Shown one piece after another: positions 56,236-64,000 of a DNA stretch of 64,000 nt (position 1 is the stretch's first letter; each line of letters opens with the position of its first letter). Below the pieces are notes generated by a model, which was not told where the DNA came from, ran no database searches, and was given only the letters and a program-made list of their open reading frames with translations. The translations under genes were made by a program, and so were the position numbers. Source of the stretch: Pseudeuparius sepicola (taxonomy: Eukaryota > Arthropoda > Insecta > Coleoptera > Anthribidae); contig OY987304.1 in the NCBI GenBank assembly GCA_963920635.1, positions 38,812,365 through 38,876,364 of the forward strand, written 5' to 3'.

Positions 56236-57166
56236 TCCCTCCCCCGTAAGTTCACTTTACATGCTCGCAAATAGGTCCGAAAGCGAAAGTGAAATGTTCG
56301 AGGTGCCCTGTTGCTAGGTACAAAAAGTGGTTGCTAGGTACAAAAAGTATTGCCTAGCAACGATGCAACGATTATGCAGCGGGACCTTAAAACCATTAAT
56401 AAAATATAAGTAGCAACTTGAAACTGGTAACTTGAAACTGGTAACTAATATTCCCTCCATTTCCTCTACATAAATTTCTCCTCGCTTTATTTTTTTGGAA
56501 AGAACTGCCTTCGGATTTTCTTTTCTATTGCTTCTTAGTGTGGCAATAAGGTGTGTTTCCTTCTCTAACAAGTCTCTTGCTAATCCGACACTCGTGTACC
56601 AATTGTCTGTGAATAACGTTGGTCCTTCTTCCATCAAATTTTCCATAAGCTCCATGACGACTTTATTAGCTACTGGCATGCCATATGTTTTCTCCGATCC
56701 GAAATAAACTTTTATATGATATGTGTAGCTACACTTTATGCACAATTTAAAAACTGTAAGGCCAAAATGGTGCCTATTTCCTTTCCCATATTGTTTGAAA
56801 GATATTCGACCACGGAACGATAGATACCACGCTTTTATCAATACAAACATTTTCTGCAGGAACCATACAAATTTTAAGGTATTTATTTATAATGTCGATG
56901 AGTGGTTGTATTTTATAAAGTCTGTCTGCAGGATGCAGGAGAATATTGTTCATTGTTTGAAAAATGCCACATTCGCAATAGCATTTACAAACGATTTCTT
57001 GGTATTAGTTTCGAAATTTGATTTGCATACTCAGCAGATCGACTCCAGTAATCCTTCAAAGTAGGTTTTCGGTCCAGTCTCATCCAAATAATTATCCACA
57101 GAAACATTTTAATTTCAGCTGCATTCGTAGGCACTTATCGAGTCTTCATTTTCTTCCTATACCTAA

Positions 57167-58777
57167 TAGTCAGGGGCTGGCGTCAAAATTTCATGGGTCA
57201 TTTCAGCATAATTTTTCTTTATTCTGTACGGTAGTTTTTACTAAATAAATAAGTAAGGTTAGTGTCAGCTGGCGCACCCCCGTGGCAAAAGGGTACTAGG
57301 GGACTACGAATCTAGTAAAAAAAAAATTTTCGGGTCATTTTAGCAAAGCTGGAAATTTGAGGATTATTTGTTTATGGTGATTCCATGAAAAAAAAATGTG
57401 TCAGCTGCCTGCGGTGGGGGGCAAAACTTGTTAGCTTCGCATGGAGGAAAGTTGAAAAAAATCCCGATGATTTCAGCAAAGCTGAAAATTATTTATATAA
57501 TAAATTACGATATGAAAATCGTATAAATAACTCTCAGCTGGTGCAAAACTGTGGCTAAACCTGTTAGCTGGGCGTTCAAAGAACCTATAGCGGAGTACAG
57601 GGTGTCCCAGTTAACGTGATAAACCCGAGTTTCTCGGTATAATTTTAAAGATAAATTCATGGTTCGAAAACCAGACTTCTGTACAATTTTCCGAGGAGTA
57701 CGAATTTGACGTCAAACTTAATACCTATACCGGGTATTATTAAAAAGTTATTTCAAAAAATACCGTTTTCCAAAAACTTGTGCAATTGGATTTTAACACG
57801 AAATGCTAGTAATGAGTATACGATGAGTAACGAAAAAGTGTCGGTTTTCATTTCTGACTTCCGGTTTTACCGGAAGTGAGCATCACTTTGTCAGATTTTT
57901 GGGACAACATGTATATTTTGGATTTTTTAAGTTTTCTCCCAATTCCAATTTTAAGTTCTCTCCCAATTCCAACCATCACTTTATCAGCGTTTTGAGACAA
58001 CCTGTATATTTTGGGTTTTTTAAGTTCCTTTTGTTCTCCCACTTTTTCGTTTCTCCCCGTATACTCATTACTAACATTTCGTGTTAAAATCTAACTTCAC
58101 AATTTTTTGGAAAACGGTATTTTTTAAATAACTTTTTAACAACACCAGGTATATTAAGTTTGACGTCACATTCGAATTTCTCGGAAAACTCTACACAAGT
58201 CTGGTTTTCTAACCATGAATTTATCTTTAAAATTACCTAGAATATAGGGTTTATCATGTTAACTGGGACACCCTGTGTAGGTGCTGATTCAACCAGAAAG
58301 CATAATATGCGCTTTGAATCACTTTCTTTATTAGTAAAGTCATATCAGCAAATATGAAAATCTGTACCTAATTAGTTTAATATATAAAGAATAGAAAATC
58401 AATTGTTCGCTGGCAAGAAAATGTGGTAAAATATGTCAGCTGCGTCATTAAGAAGGCAGCGCGCGGCGCCCCCTTGAGTACCTACTCCGCTATACTTTGA
58501 ACGCCCAGCTAACAGGTTTAGCCACAGTTTTGCACCAGCTGACAGTTATTATTACGATTTCTATATCGAAATTTATTATATAAATAATTTTCAGCTTTGC
58601 TAAAATAACCCAAAAAAAATTTTTTTTGTCAGATTCACAACACTTTACTACCCTTAGGCCACGGGTTTGTGCCAGCTGACACATGATTCTTTAATAAGCT
58701 TTGAAACATCAACCTGAAGTGAAAAGATGAACTTTGGTGAAATGACCTGGTCAAATTTGATGCCAGCTCCCTGACTA
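57167..58777. mobile_element. 1.6-kb foldback inserted in the piggyBac gene
   Basis: TAGTCAGGGGCTGGC at 57167 and GCCAGCTCCCTGACTA ending 58777. Arms continue with CAGCTGGCGCACCCCCGTGG and its inverse, and AACAGGTTTAGCCACAG. It splits the piggyBac reading frame just after the VDNSTY segment, with TA at both edges. Confidence 0.85.
57596..58279. mobile_element. 684-bp foldback nested in the above
   Basis: TACAGGGTGTCCCAGTTAAC at the left and GTTAACTGGGACACCCTGTG at the right, with arms of over 200 bp (TTTGACGTCA; AACGGTATTTT). Third level of nesting at this site. Confidence 0.88.
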
Positions 58778-59362
58778 TAAGTACTGTTATCAACAATTTG
58801 CTCGACAATCTTCTGGTCGGAATAGATATTAGTTTCTTGCACTATTAACTCAAAACATTCTTCGTCACAATTTTTTAAAAACAATCTAATTCGTTAAGTC
58901 CTTTTTCAATATCTATAGGTGTAGCGAAAGGTACATCAAATGAAAAAAAAAACTTTAAATTTACTTTCAATGGGTCCCCAGCTGGCTACGTTCATATCAT
59001 CAATATCCCCGGGATCTGAGGGAGAACTTGAATCTTAGCTACTGCTACTTACTGTCTTCGAAGTTAAAGGAACGGCTTGTCTATAACATCAACTTTTTGT
59101 TTCTTTCTTGGTACTTGTTGCCCCGACTCTGCACATATTCCAGATCGCCATCGGAGTCGGCGGCGAACGGCTCTTCGTCACTCATGTCTCATGTCCCAGT
59201 CCCGCAAGCATTCTTCTAACCTTCTTCTTTCCTCTTCTTCACTTGCGACTCTTGCGAGCGACATGAGCACTACTAATAACTAGGTACCGTACCGATAGAA
59301 ACAACTATACAATGATTTGCCTCCACGTGGAGTAAACGTCTCTTCAAACAATTCTTCAAACA

Positions 59363-59404
59363 AACGTCTAAACCTCCGATCATATTTGATCGGAGGTCTA
59401 AACG
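59363..59404. repeat. 42-bp hairpin
   Basis: GTCTAAACCTCCGATCA, short loop, TTGATCGGAGGTCTAAAC. Confidence 0.85.
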
Positions 59405-59407
59405 GCA

Positions 59408-59475
59408 CACTCTACACTCTAACTCTAACAGCGCACTCTAACTCTAACAGCGCACTCTAACTCTAACAGCGCACT
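59408..59475. repeat. 19-bp minisatellite, three copies
   Basis: CACTCTAACTCTAACAGCG repeated three times directly upstream of the next foldback. Confidence 0.9.
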
Positions 59476-59479
59476 CGAA

Positions 59480-59989
59480 AGCCGCGTCCAGACAGTGTGT
59501 GGCGCTTGCAAGCATCTGCGAACGCGAACACCACAAACATCTCAAACGCCTAATCTGGATGGTTGTTTTCGCTGTTTGCATAAGCTTGCAAGCATCTACG
59601 GATCTTGCGTATGCCGTTCGCTCCGAGAGCGGTACATATCAAAGATTCGCGCGCGCAGTTTGGACGGCAGATTGGGCGTGTGTGCGGTGTTTGCGTCGTT
59701 CGCCATGCTTGCAAGCATTTCTGAGCGCGACAGGGTCTGCCCAGTGGCGGACTCTAGTCTAGATAATGGTTTTGCGCAGTTTGGCGTTGGGCAATATAAT
59801 ATTTTTATTTTAAACACGGCACTGAGAAGGCAGTTCTCGGCCTACTGAATACAAGTGAAACCCTACCCGAACCTTTAAAAGTTGCGAACACTACGCACAG
59901 TGTGGACGACCCAAATATTACGCTTGCAAGCATTATTTTTTCACATGTTTGCACTGCTTGCAAGCACCACACACTGTCTGGACGCGGCT
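59480..59989. mobile_element. 510-bp MITE with 35-bp inverted ends
   Basis: AGCCGCGTCCAGACAGTGTG followed by GCGCTTGCAAGCA at the left, and TGCTTGCAAGC followed by ACACTGTCTGGACGCGGCT at the right. The motif CTTGCAAGCA also recurs several times inside (59587, 59708, 59926), so sub-terminal repeats are present, as in some hAT or Transib-type elements. Superfamily not determined; no target duplication is obvious. Confidence 0.82.
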
Positions 59990-60205
59990 TATTGGCGCAA
60001 TCGTTGAAGGTCGTCAACGGCATTGACGACAGGGCCGTACTTTACCTGTTCACAAGGCGTGAATAGAATATAATATGCACACGGCATAAATTTGAAATGA
60101 TTTAATCAGGCGCCATGTGCATATATTTTGTTTATGCCTCTATTGCATACTATAGTATAAGTATTGATATAGTATAGATATGTATTGACTCTTAAACTAC
60201 TTTTC

Positions 60206-61027
60206 TAGACCGGGATAGATAGTGACAGATTTTTGGACGTGATTTTACTCAGTATTCCTTTCAAAGGGCATTATGTTGCGAATATTCTCACAATAATAAG
60301 GTATGAATCAGAGAGTCATCCTGGGTTCTTCATATGAAAAACTGAGTTTTCATTTGTTCGAAAAATATGCGTTTTGATATGATTTTAGTCAGGCTGAAGT
60401 TTAAAACCGAAAATTTCTCGGAAAACCATAGGCATACCGTTAGCGTGGGCCCAAAGGGCTATTATTGTCACGTGAACTTGTATTTTAGTACTTAATTTTT
60501 CCTCGTTTCTGAACAGGTGCCAATGATAAGTATGTAAGTTCTTGTCATAAAACTGCTGAAGAAAATATGGCATACCGTTTGCGCATGTCCAAGTACAGTT
60601 TAAATTGAAATGTTATTTAATCATTTAAACGATTTATTCGATGTAAAGTATCCTTGGACATGCGCAAAAGGTATGCCATCTTTTCTTCAGCAGTTTTATG
60701 ACAGGAACTAGGAAAAATTAAGTATTAAAATACAAGTTCACCTGACAATAGTATCCCCTTGGGTCCGCCTTAGCGCTACGCCTATGATTTTCCGAGGAAT
60801 TTCCTATTTTGAACTTCATTATAAAACACATGGCAGCCTGACTAAAATCATATCAAAACGCATATTTTTCGAATAAATGAAAACTCACTTTTCCATTATG
60901 AAGAACCAAGAATGACTACCTATCTGATTCATTCCTTATTATTGTGAGAATATACGCAACATAATGCCTGTTGAATGGCATACTGAGTGAAATCACGTCC
61001 AAAAATCTGTCACTATCTCGCGGTCTA
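60206..61027. mobile_element. TAGACCG-family foldback, 822 bp
   Basis: TAGACCGGGATAGATAGTGA with CAGATTTTTGGACGTGATTT at the left, and AAATCACGTCCAAAAATCTG then CACTATCTCGCGGTCTA at the right. A GGCATACC / GGTATGCC stem lies at the centre. Parts of the arms recur, decayed, at 11740-12000. Confidence 0.85.
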
Positions 61028-61165
61028 TTCTCTCAAAACGTAAAAATAACTAAAATTTTCAATAAAACTTCTTCGGCGCAGCGGACCCGATCACGAAATT
61101 CGCTTAGGCAGTCAACGTGTTAGACTTCCCGAATCCTGATTCAGCTTTATAACCGATTCACTCTT

Positions 61166-61210
61166 TATAAGGCCTTTAAGCGGGAACGGTGGCTGTGATG
61201 TTTCAGCTTT
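61166..61210 (+). promoter_or_regulatory. Candidate promoter of the small secreted-peptide gene
   Basis: TATAAGG at 61166 and TTTCAGCTTTCAG at 61201-61213, an initiator-like spacing of about 35-40 bp, about 165 bp upstream of the start codon. Confidence 0.35.
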
Positions 61211-61371
61211 CAGCGACGACGTCTCCAAGACAACAATAATAAATAAGTGAAATAAGAAAATAAATAATTGCCCGACGACGACAGCTGCCCCATCAGAAAG
61301 CCCAAGAACGTAGCGCTCCAGACCCGGCGAAGCAAATAGAACCTACGGAGCAGCTTCCACAGATCTGAGCG

Positions 61372-61617
61372 ATGAAGTTTGCCCTGGTGTGCCTGCTGAT
61401 ACTTGCGGCTGTGTCGATATCGATGGCACAAGACGAAGCGCCACCGGCAGAGGGGGGCGCAGCGGCTACTCCGGCGCCACCGGCCGTCACTCCAGCCCCT
61501 GCTCCTGGCGACGGCATGAAACCCGAGGGTACTACCGCGGGCGTTGAAGAACTCCGACCGTATCTGTTCCATCTTCTCACGGCGCTGCTCCCACCGTTGC
61601 TGTTTGTCCGCCGCTAG
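61372..61617 (+). CDS. Small secreted Pro/Ala-rich peptide, 81 residues
   Basis: The frame starts MKFALVCLLILAAVSISMAQ, a textbook signal peptide with likely cleavage after SMA or MAQ. A region of about 40 residues rich in Pro, Ala, Glu and Gly follows (EAPPAEGGAAATPAPPAVTP). It ends with a hydrophobic stretch (YLFHLLTALLPPLLFV) and two Arg before tandem stop codons TAG TAG. No Cys is left in the mature part and no known domain is seen. The hydrophobic tail could be a GPI-attachment signal, but the closing Arg-Arg is unusual for that. Base composition is more GC-rich than the surroundings, and a plausible TATA box lies upstream; AATATA at 61684 is a possible weak polyadenylation signal. A spliced form using an internal GGTACT donor cannot be excluded. 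Confidence 0.6.
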   Translation: MKFALVCLLILAAVSISMAQDEAPPAEGGAAATPAPPAVTPAPAPGDGMKPEGTTAGVEELRPYLFHLLTALLPPLLFVRR

Positions 61618-64000
61618 TAGAAACTCTGGTCTGATGCCTTATGTGCTTATGTCTGTGGTTTGAATTGTAACAAATTTTTGTTCAATATATTTGTATGTAT
61701 ACGATTATTGAAGTACCTACCTATCATCTCAATTTATAAAACGAAAGAAGACATGTTGCTTCAGGTGCAGTTCTTTTTTATTTACCATATTCAGCATGGT
61801 TGAGAGTATAATATGGGAATATCACAAATATTTTTATTTTAAAAAGCATACAATGAAGAGAAATAATACCTATTAACCTTATAGGAAAAACTAGATTTAA
61901 AGCAAATCTTTAATTCAAAAGAGGTCTTTTTTGCACTGTTAAAAATCGCACTTATATTTTTCAAATCTCCCAACGCCCAGCAAGTCCTATGCCACATACA
62001 ATATTTGCTAGCGTTGAGTATATATATTTTTTATATGGTATAAGGGAAGATTGTCAAATCTGACAAAAGATCGTCAAATCTGACAAAGACAAAAAAAATT
62101 TCCTGACAAAGCGGAGTTGGGCCAAAAAAACATAACGATAGCCATTACATACAGGGTGATTGATTAAGAATGGAAAATCTCAAACTAGATGGAAACTTTC
62201 CTAAAAACTAACCTTTGATGGAGAGCTTCGATTGATATACTTCATTAGGGCTCCCATAAAGAATCGTCTTTGGGGCATATGAAATATTATCATGTACAGG
62301 GTGTGTCTATATATTTAATAAGAATTTCAGTAAAATCTCAAATAGCTCTCAACATTTTAGAATTTTCATTTAATTTTTAATTGCATTTTCGCCACAGAAA
62401 CCTGAACCAATATGCTAACTAAAAGACAACTTTTTCAAGTTGCGAGGAAAATTCATAAATTCTTAACATTAAAAGATCGAAACTTTGAACGTTAACTAAA
62501 AAAATATCTCCAACAAAACTTTGTTTTCTGAGCTTTCGGAGCATAAATCTTCCTCGTTTCTCAAAGATTATTCCCTAAACTAAAAACGATAAACTAATTT
62601 TCTGAGAAGTTCTTACAACTTACAACTATCCTAATATCTTAGTTGTTTCGTCATTTTAAACGCACAATGGTAAAAAATTATGGACGAAGGCGATGAGTTC
62701 TTAATATAAAAAAAACTGTTTTCCCAGTAGGTTTTGCTAGGCTAAAACATAAAACAAAATAAAACAAAATAACTCAATATTAGAAACTGTCAAAATAGTT
62801 TTATTAATAATTGTGTGTTGCTGCGTCACGTGTATACAGGGTGAGTTTTTTTTTTCGATGACCACTATGGGGATCTCGGAAACTAGCTGAGCTAGAACAA
62901 AGGTTAAATGGGGAAAAAATTGCAGTTTTGAATGCTCAATCTAATGCCCCTTTTGGATGTTTAAAAAAGTTCATGGCTCACTAAATATTTTGAAAAGAGT
63001 GATTTTTTACTATTTCATCAGATCTCTGTAGTTCCGTACTGTAGAGACAAAAATGTAGATAATTTTGGGCTTAATAAGATAACCTAATCCAATTTTTTAT
63101 GTTGTTTGTGATTTTTGAGATATGACATAAACTTGTGTTTTTTAAATATAAATCATAGTTGGCTGTGGCCTTATCAAATCGGCCTTTTTGAGCTTTCCAA
63201 AGATATAATACTCGGCATAGTTATTATAAAAAATAAAAGAGCTACGGCTACTTTTCTGTTTTTTTTTTATTTTCACGAAGACAGCCATGGAATATTTTCA
63301 TAATTACGTTCTATTTTATAATTAGACATACTTCAAATTTTCTAATATTTTATTTTTAGCTGGTAACAAAATATAACAAAATAAAACAAAAATTAAAAAA
63401 CTCAAAACCAAATTATATTATTATTTTAAAAGGTGTTCAAACAATCCACCATTATAGTCCGGCAGCCACGGGGGTAAACCCAAAAATATGGGACGAAGTT
63501 TTTTTCAAAACGGATTTGATATCTCTAGGACTCCTAGTTTTGATATCCAAGTGATGACAAACTGTCATCCTTGAGCAATTTGAGATACAAGGTGTCCTTT
63601 TAATAGGTTCCATGTGATCACGTATATTTTTACACCCCCTTATTTTATATATTTTTGAGGTTAGGAAAAAAGTTTCAGATACAAAAAAGGCAAGCTTTTT
63701 TCAGCGTTTATTTATTTTTATACAGGTTGTTCAGAAAAGCGGTGCCAAACCAAACTTTTGTTTCTTTAAATCGAATACCCTTCATATTTTTAGATATTTG
63801 AAATCTGATCATTGTCACAGTTTCAATGATGTACATGTACATGTAATATGTTTGTTTCAAGCGTTTGTAAAGTATTCGACCTTGAAACTTTAAATTTTGC
63901 ACTTTTGATGTTTATTTTTTCGAAAATGGACCTGGCGGGTATCGTTCTTATTTATTAATTAATTTATTAAAACAGCTATAAAAAACGATAGACAACTTTT
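61618..64000. other. Gene-poor right end
   Basis: AT-rich. Element ends of the TACAGGGTG type appear at about 62152, 62297 and 62837, and a relative of the 3864-4072 palindrome arm at about 62366-62490. No transposase or host gene recognised. Confidence 0.45.

Larger units (their letters stand above)
56430..59265 (-). pseudogene. piggyBac-like transposase, interrupted
   Basis: Minus strand. Near 59265 an acidic N-terminus (EEEERRRLEECLRDWD; MSDEEPFAADSDGDLEY in another frame), then near 58810-58880 DEECFELIVQETNIYSDQ. After the 57167-58777 insertion come TNAAEIKMFLWIIIWM, LKDYWSRSAEYAN and LLRMWHFSNNE; AENVCIDKS (first catalytic Asp region); RGRISFKQYG with FGLTVFKLC; and TLFTDNWYTSVGLA (second catalytic Asp) with THLIATLRSNRKENPK. 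Frameshifts and stops throughout; the third Asp and Cys-rich tail are missing. Related to PGBD4-type transposases. Confidence 0.88.

Noticed and set aside
61210..61580. Minus-strand open frames of 95-120 codons opposite the small secreted-peptide gene
   Set aside because: Low-complexity Arg/Ser/Ala shadows of the plus-strand frame, which has the signal peptide.

Overview
The window looks like AT-rich nuclear DNA from an insect. It holds intron-containing SLC17-type transporter genes, GT-AG introns of up to 8 kb, and a very dense load of transposon debris typical of insects (Tc1/mariner, hAT, piggyBac, PIF/Harbinger and Jockey-like remnants, foldback elements). The insect order cannot be fixed from the sequence. 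Less than 5% of the window is host coding sequence.

Host genes, all on the plus strand. (1) SLC17-A: the last four exons (209-397, 451-750, 2197-2435, 5171-5359) of a major-facilitator solute carrier whose 5' part lies upstream of the window. (2) SLC17-B: a complete paralogue that I assembled from eight exons (19637-19670, 23526-23665, 28363-28614, 31102-31390, 34230-34386, 42741-42883, 45796-46034, 52468-52662). Every splice phase agrees, the total is 1,449 nt, and the product is 482 residues plus a stop. The first exon carries only 11 codons. The two genes form a tandem head-to-tail cluster of putative anion/phosphate cotransporters of the plasma membrane or a vesicle membrane, as is common in insects. 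(3) A small single-exon gene at 61372-61617 encodes an 81-residue Pro/Ala-rich secreted peptide of unknown function.

Between and inside these genes nearly everything recognisable is mobile DNA. Long inverted-repeat (foldback) elements dominate, often nested two or three deep. There are hAT elements with visible 8-bp target duplications (3175-4838, 13823-14912, 26297-27274). Broken transposase genes include hAT, PIF/Harbinger, Tc1, a second IS630/Tc1/mariner type and piggyBac. There are three LINE reverse-transcriptase fragments and a TTAA-flanked foldback. One MITE family shows 7-8 bp target duplications at two loci.

The most striking object is at 35792-41026, in the fifth intron of SLC17-B: ten head-to-tail copies of a GC-rich 534-bp unit. 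Read on the minus strand, each unit has the anatomy of a retrotransposon LTR (starts TGTAACA, TATA box, AATAAA near the far end), but there is no internal region between copies. The copies differ at only a few sites. Those variants show a higher-order pattern in which a three-unit block is duplicated. In the host-gene sense, each copy also carries a consensus 5' splice site.
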